DNA from: Budorcas taxicolor
Lineage: Eukaryota; Chordata; Mammalia; Artiodactyla; Bovidae
Reading direction: 5' to 3'
NCBI RefSeq assembly: GCF_023091745.1
Contig: NC_068934.1
Span: 17,190,434 to 17,254,433, forward strand
DNA length: 64,000 nt
The translations under genes were made by a program, and so were the position numbers. This document shows, in pieces, positions 31,706 to 42,083 of this stretch. The notes beneath the pieces were generated by a model. That model was not told where the DNA came from. It made no database searches and saw only the letters and a list, made by a program, of their open reading frames with translations. Position 1 is the stretch's first letter, and every line of letters begins with the position of its first letter.

Positions 31706-32188
31706 TGGGTTCCGTTGCTCTTGACGCTGGTGGCTCTTGTAGCAGGTCCCGTTTGATCCTCATGGTGGCCCTTAGGGAGTGTTAGTGTCATCATTCCATT
31801 TTGCACATTAGGAGGTCAAGGTCACACCTTCTTGGGTTTGTCCTTCATATGTTCCATCTGTGCACGAGGCTGAAGTCGAGGCCTGCAGTCAACTCTCAAG
31901 GATCCCCAGAGCCTGGTGGGTGCCCTCAATTCCCCCAAAGCCTCCTGTCTTTCAGGAACTTGGGAGGCCAGGGAATGGACAGAAGCTGGAGGTTCCAGAA
32001 GCGGCTGCTCCATCTTTCCCATCGCTGGAGTTCAAATCCTAGAAGTCACCTCTCATCCCTCCATTTCCCTTAGCCCACAGTCAGGCTGTTAGCAAGCCCT
32101 TCAGCCCTACTGGAAGCCCAGGGTGTGCTGGCCGAGTGAACTCTGCGTGGCTCTTTCCAGCTCTGCCTTCCGTGATGTCACGTTGACA

Positions 32189-32275
32189 TCAGCCACAGTG
32201 GAAGTATTTACACCACGGAAATCGGCAAAGTGGGCTTTGTTCCCCTGAGAGCCGCATATTAAACATTTACCAGCA
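32189..32275 (+). repeat. Unnamed ancient dispersed element, copy A
   Basis: Contains AAGTATTTACACCACGGAAATCGGC, then 'cccctgagagccgcatattaaacatttaccagca'. The same order recurs at 41802-41900 on the same strand with about three quarters identity and an 8-12 bp length difference in the middle. It behaves like two old copies of one mobile element, perhaps a hAT-class relic. I cannot name the family. Confidence 0.6.
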
Positions 32276-32319
32276 AGCCATTACCCAAATCTCCCCACTT
32301 TCCTTTATTTCCATTTCTG

Positions 32320-32955
32320 CCATTTTAGCCCAAACCACTCTCACCTCTTACTCAGCAGAATTTACATGGCCCCCCCTTTTGCCCTTCTATACCCACTCCT
32401 ACAGGGCCGCTTAGAGAGACCTTTAAAAATGTAAGTCAGCTGCTGATACTCTCTTCTGTAAAACCTTCCTGTGGCTTCCCAGAACACTCAGAATAAAAAC
32501 CAAATGTCTCGCTGAGGCCCACCGAGCCTACTCTGCCTGTTCTGCCAACTTCTGATCTCATCTCCTCATCTCCCCTACTAATCTGGCCTCCAACACTGGC
32601 CTTACTGTTACTGGAAAAAGCCAGCACCTTCCTGCCTCAAGGCTTTGCCCTTCTCCTGCTGTTGGGAGCACTCTGCCCCCAGGTCTTTTCATGGCTGCTG
32701 CTTCTAGTTTTCCAGGTCGTCACTCAAGTGCCACCTCCTCTGAGAAGGCTTCCTTGACCACCCCTCCCTCCCCAGGACAGACAAGTCCACCTGTCTGCCT
32801 CCTGTTCCTCCTGCCCCAAGTCAGTTTCTGTGGTAGCTCCCCAAGTCTTCCTTTTCCTACATAATTCACCCTCTCTCCACTGAAACAAAAGCTTCATTTT
32901 GTCTGTGACAGAGGTTGGGATATCAGAGGTGCTTGGCAAACACTTGATGAATGAA
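32320..32955 (+). mobile_element. Long L2 LINE 3'-end relic
   Basis: About 635 bp in L2 order: 'tgtaaaaccttcctgtggcttcccagaacactcagaataaaaacc', 'ctgcctcaaggctttgcccttctcctgctgttgggagcactctgccccc', 'cactcaagtgccacctcctctgagaaggcttccttgaccacccc' and the end 'gaggtgcttggcaaacacttgatgaatgaagg'. One of the most complete L2 copies in the window. Confidence 0.65.
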
Positions 32956-33495
32956 GGAATGCGTCTCACTTTCCTAAGAGAAGACGTTCTGGAGATGGTT
33001 TCTACTGAGCAGCCCACTCAGGGTACTGTGGTGGAAGTTCTGCAGTGTGTAGGGATGGGTCTGAAAGAGAAAATGGGAGGAAGAAACATTGAAAAGGAAG
33101 CTTTGCAAGCCATCTCCCCGTGTTGACAGTCCCTCTGGGTGACGGGCTTGATCAGGTTGTGGGCACTGATCATTAAGGCACTGGCTGAAGCATTCGGTTC
33201 CTAAATTATGTGCCTGGGAAGCATTTTCCATCCTAGTCCACAGGCAGAGCCTGAAAACCTTTAGGTTTCAGGCACTGTCCTACTTTAAAGACCTTTAAAA
33301 GACAGAGGTGGACCTGCCTCTTTGGAGACCCGCATCAGCTTTTGAGGCACCTGGATGCAGAGTCCTTCCCCATGCTCTGTGTTACCACCACCCCTTCTTC
33401 CACTGGTTTCTTAGCTACATCCGGTTTCATGCGTATGTCGCAGGGCTTGGAGAGGGGGATGGGTGGGGTCAGAATAAGTCTCATTTCAAATTTAA
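32956..33495. other. No gene seen; unassigned sequence
   Basis: No recognised repeat. Short overlapping frames without domains. Confidence 0.35.
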
Positions 33496-33615
33496 ACTAT
33501 GCTCTCCCTGGATTTATGTTTGGACAAGATGCACAAATTCACCAAGACTCAGTTTTCTCAGCTGTAAAATGGGAATATTAATAGGACTAGACACAATTTT
33601 CCTTCACTCACTGTG
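33496..33615 (+). repeat. MIR SINE relic
   Basis: 'caccaagactcagttttctcagctgtaaaatgggaatattaatagg' is a good forward MIR core. Confidence 0.65.
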
Positions 33616-34085
33616 AACTTTCAATTGAGATTAACTTAAACTCAGTGGGCTAATCAATACAAAAGTATTTTCTACAAAATGTTTGTTGTGCCAGTGACTA
33701 TATATGAATTGATAAATTGCGAAATGCTCCTTTCCAAGATACTTTGGCTACTGCCCCTAAACTTTCATTTACTGCACAGGAGTGAAATGAAAGGTAATTG
33801 ACCTGTAGACCTTCCTCATTGATTCAAATTAAACTTCACTCTCATCCAGTGGTGGAACCCTTGGCCTCTATCTCAATCATAGTGTTTTATTTCTGTAGAA
33901 ATACTGTATCCATTAAAATCATCTATTTCTGTGGCACTTGAAATTGTCAACATAGTCTTTCTGCCTCACCTTCTGGCTGACTTACATAACCTCACTTCAC
34001 TAAGGCTGGCGGGAAAATAACTGAGTGCTTGTGAAGATTAATGATCTGTTTTAAGTATTAAGACCTGCGTATAGTTCAGTTCAGA
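33616..34085. other. No gene seen; AT-rich unassigned sequence
   Basis: AT-rich, without simple repeats or a recognised family. It might contain conserved non-coding DNA, but nothing in the sequence proves it. Confidence 0.3.
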
Positions 34086-34576
34086 TCAACCCCTATCTTT
34101 TATTGACCATCTCCTGAAGCCAGAGCATTAAAGGGAAAGAAGAAACGAAGATGGGGCCTCTGCCCTTAAGGAGTTTGAGATCCAGTTTTTCTTTTCTTTT
34201 AGTTTATTAGATTTCTTCATATTTCCTCCATAGTTAATAGGTATTTTTCAAAGCTTACCATATACCTAGCACTGGATTGTACGGACAAAGAGACATGAGA
34301 CCCAAACCCTTCCCAAAAGGAGGTGTCTGTCCATTACTATCTAACGGACATGAAAAAGCTCCAGGGAATGGAGGGAAAGAGACACAGTTGAGTGGGAACC
34401 ATATATGGGACACCAAGTTTCATGGCTTTCGATCAGTGTTGGGATTCTGATGGGAGAAGGATGCCTTATAAATCTCACGCCTGGTGGATACTTGTTACTG
34501 GAGAATTTGACCTGAATCTGACAGTAAGTGGCACAGGAAGAGGGGATGAGAAACATACAAGAAAGTGACAGTTTGT

Positions 34577-34614
34577 CATTTAGTACGGTAAGTACAGTAC
34601 ATTTAGTACGGTAA
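34577..34614 (+). repeat. 23-bp-period tandem duplication
   Basis: CATTTAGTACGGTAA occurs at 34577-34591 and again at 34600-34614, directly before the BovB begins. Confidence 0.9.
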
Positions 34615-35012
34615 TTTTGATGCTTTTGAAGGTGGTGTTGGAGAAGACTCTTGAGAGCCCCTTGGACAGAAAGGAGATCAAACCAGTCGATCCTAGAGGA
34701 GATCAGTCCTGAATGTTCATTGGAAGGACTGATGCTGAAGCTGCACCTCCAATACTTGGGCCACCTGATGCAAAAAACTGACTCATTAGAAAAGAGCCAG
34801 TTAGAAAATTAGAAAATCTTTCCCTGATGCTGGGAAAGATTGAAGGCAGGAGAAGGGGACGACAGAGAATGAGAATGGTTGGATGGCATCACCGACTCGA
34901 TGGACATGAGTTCGAGCAAGCTCCAGGAGTTGGTGATGGACAGGGAGGCTCGGTGTGCTGCAGTCCATGGGGTCACAAAGAGTCAGACATGACTGAGCGA
35001 CTGAACTGAAGT
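34615..35012 (+). mobile_element. BovB LINE, 5'-truncated 3' end
   Basis: 'gatgcttttgaaggtggtgttggagaagactcttgagagcccc' through 'gcagtccatggggtcacaaagagtcagacatgactgagcgactgaactga' is the last 400 bp of BovB. A small local duplication is visible near 34785-34815 ('ttagaaaagagccagttagaaaattagaaaatc'). Right flank CAGTTAGTGCTGTG resembles the left CATTTAGTACGGTA and may be a decayed target duplication. Confidence 0.9.
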
Positions 35013-35440
35013 GAGCAGTTAGTGCTGTGGAAGACAAATGAGGCAAGAGCTATTGGACTTTGGGTGAGGGTGTTTGCTTTGGACTGAGGAGTCCAGACCG
35101 GCTTGGCAGAAAAGGAAGCCTTTGGGGAAGGCTATCAGGACCGGATAGATACCTGATTGGCAAGGATATGAAGGGTAGGGCTTCAGGCAGCCTTGACTCT
35201 AAGCAGGGCACCACGTGGGCCAGGTCATTGGGTTAATCTTGGTGGCCCATGGACTGGGTTATGTATAAGGAGAGTGCAAAGGAGACCCGGCCGGGGTGGT
35301 GTGGGGGTAGTGGGAGGAAGGAGGCTTAATCATAAAGGCCTTGAATGTCTATCTAGGAACTTATGGTGATTTCTCTAGGCAATGGGGAGCCCAAGATGTG
35401 TTCTGAGCCAGCTTCTACTTCAGAGAGGTGGGACTTAAAA

Positions 35441-35454
35441 AAAAAAAAAAGCTT
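35441..35454 (+). repeat. Short poly-A run
   Basis: Fourteen A after 'ggtgggactt'. No retroposed element was recognised immediately upstream. Confidence 0.8.
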
Positions 35455-35943
35455 ACTGATTACACTATATTAAGCAGGCTCTTCCCCCACAATGTGTTCC
35501 TGGGATGAGACACACATTTCCTCTCCAAGGGTGGTGGTTAATAATAGGTGCACGACCCAGAGCAGGAACAGGAGGAGCACGTGGAGAGGCAGGCAGGCAC
35601 ACGTTTAACCAGGTCACAGAGCGGTTTTGTTTCCTAATTTTCACAGCTCCCCCACCCCAAACCTTGTGCAAAAATCCCCTGATGGAGCCGGTATCTCATG
35701 ATCCCTTGAGGACGACAGAAGGAGCTGCAGAAGGTGGCAGTGTAACCTCTGCTGGGGGTTAGGGAGCCATGTGGGTGCGTCCTCGTAGGCATGGGAGTCA
35801 GTTCCTGGGCCTCCGAATCCCTGACCCAGGGAAAAGCAACACAGCGACCTGTGGTCACCAAGTGTCCTCCGTGGACGGGGCAGCATGGCTTCAGTTCATA
35901 CTTAGCGTCATCTTGAAAGGCGGGCATTTGACAGCGGACACCG
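35455..35943. other. No gene seen; unassigned sequence
   Basis: Frames of 80-125 codons on both strands overlap each other and run into the Bov-tA, so they are not gene evidence. Confidence 0.4.
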
Positions 35944-36120
35944 CAATGTGGGAGACCTGGGTTCGATCCCTGGGTTGGGAAGATCCCCTGGAGAAGGAAA
36001 TGGCAACCCACTCCAGTACTCTTGCCTGGAGAATCCCATGGATGGAGGAGCCTGGTGGGCTACAGTCCACGGGGTCACAAAGAGTCGGACACGACTGAGC
36101 GACTTCACTTTCACTTTCAC
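35944..36120 (+). mobile_element. Bov-tA SINE, 5'-truncated
   Basis: Begins inside the tRNA-derived part at 'caatgtgggagacctgggttcgatccctgggttgggaagatcccctggag' and runs to 'cacggggtcacaaagagtcggacacgactgagcgacttcactttcac', with a TTTCAC simple tail. Low divergence. Confidence 0.93.
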
Positions 36121-37275
36121 TGCTGTCCAGAGGCAGCATGTCCGTGTTCACGCTCACGCAGCTGGTCACGGAATGGCTGGGCGGTGGAGTCAGAATTCCA
36201 CTGACCCGGGGTTCTATTCAGAACAGAGCGTGAGCCAACCAAAGGCAGAACAGAGGGAATTGTCACGGTCTTTCCGTTCTACTATGAGTCCCAAATCCAG
36301 CTTGCTTCTCTGATTTCCTCGACAGTAAAATGCGTGTGGCCATTCCTCCTTCATAATGTCCGTGACAAGGTTAAAGGGGCTCATCTGGCCCCCGTTAGGC
36401 ATCCACAGATCTGAGCTGCTCCTGGGGCGTCACTGAAGGACAGGAGGCTTGGATCTCTCACTTCTCGGGACGGGGTGGGGGCGGCCTAAACCAGCACTTC
36501 CCTGTAATGCCCTCTCCTTGCTTCTCCCCGCATCACATGCTAAATTGGACACATCGCAATGCCTTCTTCAGACAGGTAGACGGGGGAGGTATGTTGTAGC
36601 CAATCAGCCTCCTCCTCCCCCAGAAAACCCATCACTGGCCTTGTTTGCTCTTTCTAGGACTTTTCCCAAGAACAGATGGGGACAACCCATCAATAATTCC
36701 AACAGAGTAAGTTCTCACTACCAACTGAAGACTTCTGGAACCTGTGCTTTATGGAAGTTCCATCAGCCTGAATTGAGGGTCGTTACGAGAAAGCATCTAC
36801 TGTGCCTGTCCTTACAGTCCCCAGTGAGTCTTAATCCTTTGTGAGTTGTGGGCACTTTGGAGAATCCAGCCCAAGCTATGGGGCCTTCCTTCAAAACAGT
36901 GCTCACCTCAAGATGCACCAAATGTGACTGTTTCATTAGGTATAGATACCATGTCAGAGACTTATCTGGTTGACAAGGCCCCTTTTATGAAGATTCTCAG
37001 AGAAATTTCAGTTTTTCTCAATGTTAAGAATAAACATGTCTCTCCAGAGAAGTTGGCTTATTTTTAATCTCATAAATACAGAATTGTGTGAACAATACTG
37101 TTTCATTTTCTCTATAGGCTGCTAGGAAGCACAGGGCCAAATCTACAGTCTGTCTGTCAAGAGAATTCACCTGATTCCTGGCTCAGTTTTGGTTACCTGC
37201 CTTTCTTTTCCTTGTTTCATTGCTCACCTAATACCAGTGTATGCCAAACTGCTGTTTGCTGTGGGTTTTGTTTTG
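36121..37275. other. No gene supported; unassigned sequence
   Basis: About 1.15 kb without a recognised repeat. The frame 36449-36844 (131 codons) has Pro-rich and Leu-rich low-complexity parts, no domain and no obvious splice context. 36190-36310 faintly follows forward MIR order. Confidence 0.35.
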
Positions 37276-37298
37276 TTTTTTTTTTTTTTTTTTTTTTT
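37276..37298 (+). repeat. Poly-T tract (23 T)
   Basis: Uninterrupted T run after 'gggttttgttttg'. Confidence 0.95.
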
Positions 37299-37446
37299 GG
37301 TCATATCCTTTTTAACTGAATACTATTTTTATTGGCAACAAGGCAGGGTGGAGAGATACAGACAAATAATTAAGCGCAATGGCAGGTTCCACAGTCTAGG
37401 AATGTCTAAGGTGCTGAGACCTCAGGGTGGGAGCCCCTGATTTCAG

Positions 37447-37742
37447 CTCAGGGGATGCTGCTGCTGCTAAGTCGCTTCAGTCGTGTCTGACTCTGTGCGA
37501 CCCCATAGACAGCAGCCCACCAGGTTCCGATGTCCCTGGGATTCTCCAGGCAAGAACACTGGAGTGGGTTGCCATTTCCATCTCCAATGCGTGAAAGTAA
37601 AAAGTGAAAGTGAAGTCGCTTAGTCATGTCTAACTCTTAGCAACCCCATGGACGGCAGCCCACCAGGCTCCTCTGTCCATGGGATTTTCCAGGCAAGAGA
37701 ACTGGAGTGGGGTGCCATCGCCTTCTCCAATCTCAGGGGATG
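37447..37742 (-). mobile_element. BOV-A2 dimeric SINE with 11-bp target duplication
   Basis: The body at 37458-37731 contains two related units in complement orientation. The first starts 'ctgctgctgctaagtcgcttcagtcgtgtctgactctgtgcgacccc'. The linker 'gcgtgaaagtaaaaagtgaaagtgaagtcgcttag' leads to a second unit ending 'ggtgccatcgccttctcc'. The identical 11-bp repeat CTCAGGGGATG lies at 37447-37457 and 37732-37742. The exact duplication marks a recent insertion. Confidence 0.94.
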
Positions 37743-37849
37743 GGAGTAAGTCATTTGCAGGTCCCAGTGCAAATCAAAAATGCAGAACCCCTTGTTCAAA
37801 CAGTGTTAAGAATTTGAAGCCAGCACCAGCAGAGCATTAAGCCAAGTGT

Positions 37850-38009
37850 AGAGCTCTTCTAATTGGAGAAAGAAATGGCAACCCACTCCAGTGTTCTTGC
37901 CTGGAGAATCCCAGGGACGGGGGAGCCTGGTGGGCTGCCGTCTCTGGGGTCACACAGAGTCGGACACGACTGAAGCGACCCAGCAGCAGCAGCAGCAGAG
38001 CTCTTCTAA
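37850..38009 (+). mobile_element. Monomeric BOV-A2-related SINE with 13-bp target duplication
   Basis: A body of about 134 bp (37863-37996) reads 'ttggagaaagaaatggcaacccactccagtgttcttgcctgg' to 'ggtcacacagagtcggacacgactgaagcgac' and ends in a (CAG)n tail. AGAGCTCTTCTAA is present exactly at 37850-37862 and 37997-38009. It corresponds to a single BOV-A2 unit without the tRNA-derived head, yet it has clean duplications, so it inserted as a short unit. Confidence 0.92.
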
Positions 38010-38049
38010 GTATGAGCCGTGTGCTGCTGCCCACGTTACACACCCGTGA

Positions 38050-38290
38050 ATCCAGCCCTGGTCAGGAAGGAGGCTTCCCAAGTCAGGTGACGTTTGAACA
38101 AGCTGGAGGGAAGGGTAGGACTTTGCAGGCAGAGCATGGTTGGGGGTTGGGGGAGGGGGGCTTCCTGACAGAGGGAACAGCTAGTGCTAATACAGGGGGA
38201 TGTGGGAGTTGAGTCGTGAGAGGGGATGTAGCAGGAGGGGATGCGGGGAGGTGAAAGTAGGTGAGGCCAGCCAGACCGTGTAAATCACCG
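38050..38290 (-). mobile_element. L2-type relic
   Basis: 'caggaaggaggcttcccaagtcaggtgacgtttgaacaagctggaggg', 'ggcagagcatgg' and 'gacagagggaacagctagtgctaatac' follow the complement of the L2 3' region. Confidence 0.55.
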
Positions 38291-39085
38291 AGAGCTATGC
38301 CTGCTACCTGTAATTTATATCAGCCCTAGTCCCGCATCACCCAGGACATCCTCAGCTGTGCTTTGCCCATCCCTCCCATGCAGCCTGCTATTCCCACAAT
38401 GCACTGGGGCAGGCTAACTGGTTGTTGTTACTCTAAAATCCCTACACAGGCCATGAGCTCCATAGCTGCTATGATGGGGAAAGTTCTGAGACATGTTTTA
38501 CACTCAGTGTCCGACATTGTCTGTGACTTGGAGACATCAACAGGCACCGTGAACTTCGGTCAGCTCTTTCAGCATGTTCTCAATTGTCCGTGTTTTACAG
38601 TTCCTGGCTTATACAAGAAGTCGCCTAAAGGCAGCCCCGTGACAAGTTGTTTGAACTCATATAGATGGTCTGCTGCCTCCGGCGCTGTCTGCCGCTCACC
38701 TTCCCAGCAAGAACTGGGTAGTTAACCCCCTTCCTTGCCCCCTGAGGTTTCTTGCTGCTCTTTACATCACCTTCTCTGATAAATCATCTGGGACGTTGCG
38801 CTATCAACGGTGATGCCGTAAACCCTTTCTACAGTTCCATAAACGAGACCATGCTCTAAGGAGAGCATTAAGCAGCAATTTGGGAAGCACTGGAGGCTGT
38901 TTATTTGCCTGAAACTGTAACAGCCACGGAGGTGGGGGATACATGTGTGTTGAGTCTGAAAGTTTTCACCTCCTCTCAGCTGAGAGTATATCTCACATAG
39001 GTCATTGCAGCCCTGGGGACCCTGGTGCGTCCAGACAGGAAGGATCAGAAGGCCCCTATTTCAAACCCCTCACTGTCCTCAGGTG
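38291..39085. other. No gene supported; repeat-free, possible conserved non-coding stretch
   Basis: About 800 bp with no recognised repeat. A 120-codon frame (38363-38725) has no domain that I recognise. The stretch 38740-38935 contains GATAA- and homeobox-like motifs ('tctctgataaatcatctggg') but nothing diagnostic. Confidence 0.35.
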
Positions 39086-39205
39086 TAACCCAGGCTCAAA
39101 GAGGCCAAGAGACTTGTTCTCAGTGCTACAGCTAGCAAGTGGTAAGCTAAGCTCCAAGCCAGGTCTCCTGCTCCTGAGATGTACTCACTGCTGGGATAAA
39201 TGGTT
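39086..39205 (-). repeat. MIR SINE relic
   Basis: 'caggctcaaagaggccaagagacttgttctcagtgctacagctagcaagtggtaagc' is a reverse MIR. Confidence 0.6.
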
Positions 39206-39234
39206 CCAACCTCGTTAGCTGGGTATCTCTGAGA

Positions 39235-39560
39235 AGGCCTCTTGACTTTGAGCCTCTCTGTTCTCATCTGTGAATTGGGCATGCTAACTACCTTTTTTCT
39301 CAAGGTTGATAAGAGGATGCTAAAGCAAATATTGTGCAGAGCCATCTAGCTCAGTCCTCAACTGTGACCTTGGTAGAACCAGAGGCAGGTTATAGGCCGT
39401 TTCGAAGCTTCAGTTTCCTGTGGCTCTAAAATGAAGGCTCTTGTGGAAATTCAGGATTTAAACCCCTGAATTTCAACAGTATCTGGAGCCTTGTTAGCAC
39501 TATGTAAATATTAGCTATTCTCATTTTTATCATTATCCTCACTATCAGCATGGAGTAAGC
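39235..39560 (+). repeat. Two MIR-like relics in tandem
   Basis: 39240-39340: 'gcctctctgttctcatctgtgaattgggcatgctaactacc'. 39360-39540: 'aactgtgaccttggtagaacc ... cttcagtttcctgtggctctaaaatgaaggc ... gttagcactatgtaaatattagctattctc'. Both are forward. Confidence 0.55.
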
Positions 39561-39594
39561 AAGCCTCTAGGGAATTGTATTTTCCCTTTTGTCT

Positions 39595-39790
39595 AGGCAG
39601 AGTTGCAGTATACCTAGAATAAGGGCTCTGGATATAAAGGAACATAAGTTTAAAATCCGGTTCTGCCATTTCCTGCCAGTGTGATGCTGGACAAGCTTTT
39701 CAGCTTTCCCAAACCTTAATTTCCCCATCCGAGAAGTAGGGTAGCAGGAGATCACCTTGAGCTGTTTGTAAGGACTACAGATAATTCACT
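39595..39790 (+). repeat. MIR SINE
   Basis: 'aataagggctctggatataaaggaacataagtttaaaatccggttctgccatttcctgccagtgtgatgctggacaagc ... ttaatttccccatccgagaag' is a forward MIR, mostly complete. Confidence 0.72.
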
Positions 39791-40712
39791 TGTCATATTG
39801 TCTGTGCTCACAAGTTTATAGTGGTGATTCTATCTTTCTCAACTGCAATTTTGATTGATTTTAAAGTAAAATTCCTCCAGGCCAAAAGCCAGGTAGCCCT
39901 CCCCAGACCCTGCATGTGTTGCTAGAGGAGCTGTTGCCCACAATTTAGGTCGTTTGCATCATGCAGTGGTACTTCAGTAATTCCAGGCGATGGAGGCATG
40001 ATGAAAACGCAGCCAACACACGCAGCCTAGGGATCTTGGATAAGCCAGTGACTAAAGCCACTGCAGGTAAACAGTGAGTGCAAACACTTACATTCAGTTG
40101 CAGCCCTGGGCTTTTAGCAGAGATAGAGCTTCCAGAAGATGGGAGGAGAGGGAGCCAGTGGGCTGTGCAAAGCCTCCCTGTGGACTCTGGGGCCAAGCTG
40201 CCCCACCAAGTGTGAGTGACATTCTTTCTTCCTGCCCTGCTGAGACCGTCAATCACAGTAGCAGGTAGGTGGGCAACCCGTGGTGACCCTGCAGGCCTGT
40301 TCGTCACTGGAGAGCCTCTCCCCAGTGGGAACATCTTATCAGCCCACTGTGTGCCCTGTCAGGATGCTCACCTAGTGTGGACTCAGAGATGAAGGTTGCG
40401 GCTTCCAGTGGGGTCGGTCAGGAGGCTGCTGGCTTTGCCAGGGACTTTGAGCATACAGTAGATGAGGCAGCGGTCTGGCAAGACATCTGTGCTCACCTGT
40501 ACCTTTGTGATATGGAATACAGGTCCTGCTCAGTTTTCTTAGCTATTTAGTGTGACTAAAGGAAAGAGTCTGTTACATGTTAGCACAGTTTAGATCAGGC
40601 TGCATGTTGCCAGAAGTCCCTAAACGATGTCCAAAAGGGTCCATTTGGTGGAACAAAGTTGTAGATACTGACTGTTTTTACTTACAGAGATAGTGATTTT
40701 CTACTTTTTGTC
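39791..40712. other. No gene seen; unassigned sequence
   Basis: No recognised repeat. The 129-codon minus-strand frame 39945-40334 lacks a domain. Confidence 0.35.
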
Positions 40713-40937
40713 GTTGTTGCTTAGTCGCTAAGTTGTGTCCCACTCTCTGCAACCCTATGAACTGTACCCACCCCCACCCCCACCCTCCAGGCTCTTCTGT
40801 CCATGGGATTTCCCAGGCAAGAATACTGGTATGGGTTGCCATTGCCTTCTCCAGGGGATCTTCCCAGCTGAGCGATCACACCCACAGCTTCTGCGTTGGC
40901 AGATGGATTCTTTACTATTGAGCTAGCAGGCGAGCCC
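40713..40937 (-). mobile_element. Bov-tA SINE with internal C-rich expansion
   Basis: 'gttgttgcttagtcgctaagttgtgtcccactctctgcaaccctatgaactg' to 'ggcagatggattctttactattgagctagcaggcgagccc' is complement Bov-tA. A (CCCCCA)n stretch at about 40767-40789 has expanded inside it. Confidence 0.9.
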
Positions 40938-41235
40938 TGCTTTTATGTGGGTCTACTTAATTTCAGATTTTGGTTGAAAAGAAGATGCTGTTTGTTTAAA
41001 CACTTCCGAACACTTCCTTGGTGCGGTCTAGCTTTAGTGTTAAGTCTCTGGATTCAGAAGCAGGAGGCAACCCTTCTGAAATCTGCAAAGGGGGCAGTTC
41101 ATCTTTTCCTTTCTCATATATCACAAATCCTAGTGCCCTGAGGGATAATGGGAGTTCAGCAGCCGGTAGGCAGAGCCCATTTCTCATAGTGTCGGTGCAA
41201 CGTCCTAGTCTCAGGAAAAGGGATGTGGAGTCGGT
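40938..41235. other. No gene seen; unassigned sequence
   Basis: No recognised repeat. Overlapping short frames on both strands without domains. Confidence 0.3.
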
Positions 41236-41400
41236 CACATCAACTGGGCCGCTTACTCTTCTGCGACTCTAGGTGAGTCACTTTCTAAGCCTCAGTTTCC
41301 TTCACTCTTTCATGGGGATGATGTTTGTCCTAATCTTACCTCCTGAGGGTTTTGACAGATAAGTGAAACAATGTACACAAAACTCTCAGCACAGAGTGGT
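41236..41400 (+). repeat. MIR SINE
   Basis: 'ctgggccgcttactcttctgcgactctaggtgagtcactttctaagcctcagtttccttcac' then 'tgacagataagtgaaacaatgtacacaaaactctcagcacagagtgg' is a forward MIR. Confidence 0.7.
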
Positions 41401-41554
41401 GAAGGGCCCCCAGCAATGATGCTGCTGCAGTTGGATAAGCTTAAAGCCTTAGGTAATTATATCCTTCACAAATCCACCCTCTGATTGTTCCCCCACCCAA
41501 CTACGGTAGAAGCCTCAAGGAGTGGCAGAGTCCCCCAGCCTGGCCCAGGAGCAC

Positions 41555-41945
41555 CGATTGTTCATTTCTCACGGACGTGGTGAGCCAGTTATTTAACAGA
41601 GCCACTACTAAAAAACTAAATTACATAAATTTACACTAAGATTACATTAAAAAGGGGGAACTACTTGACACTCGCCGCTTCCTGATTATTTTAATATAGT
41701 CTGCTTTGGTGCCGAGGTTGTTTACATCTGTTTCGTCTGTGTGATAGAAATATTCCTGATGGCTGCCGTCCCTTATCCCACTCCACTTGGAGAGCTTGAA
41801 ATCAGCCATGGCAAGAGTATTTACACCATAGAAATCAGCAGATGCTACAAATCAGGGTTGTTTGTTTCCCAAAGAGCCAATTGTTAAATATTTATCAGCA
41901 CACTTTGGGTAAAACTTACTAATAAAGTCAGCCGTTTCATTGTTT
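41555..41945 (+). repeat. Unnamed ancient dispersed element, copy B (longer)
   Basis: 41802-41900 matches copy A at 32189-32275: AGAGTATTTACACCATAGAAATC and 'aaagagccaattgttaaatatttatcagca'. Low-GC sequence upstream to about 41555 ('gccactactaaaaaactaaattacataaatttac') may belong to the same element. There is no coding frame, and the family is not named with confidence. Confidence 0.5.
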
Positions 41946-42032
41946 GTTCAACAGCGCTGATGATCAGAACATTCTCTAATGTATTAGGCTAGAATGTGTC
42001 CCTCCTTGTTTTAATTCTACTTAGAATTCTTT

Positions 42033-42083
42033 AGTGTGTTTTTTTTTTTTTTAAACTGGTGAGGAAAAAAAAAAAAAAACACT
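42033..42083. repeat. Inverted repeat: T14 / A15 with a 12-base spacer
   Basis: AGTGTG plus 14 T (42033-42052) faces 15 A plus CACT (42065-42083) across AAACTGGTGAGG, so the strand can fold into a long A/T hairpin. The octamer ACTGGTGA also occurs on both sides of the A-run (42055 and 42093). Confidence 0.85.

Larger units (their letters stand above)
34086..35430 (-). mobile_element. L2-type relics, interrupted by BovB
   Basis: 34095-34190 and 34225-34340 read as two complement L2 3' ends ('cttttattgaccatctcctgaagcc' and 'aataggtatttttcaaagcttaccatatacctagcactgg'). After the BovB, 35030-35430 continues with L2-like 'aggaagcctttggggaaggctatc', 'aaaggccttgaatgtctatctaggaacttatggtg'. Two or more insertions may be merged here. 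Confidence 0.45.
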
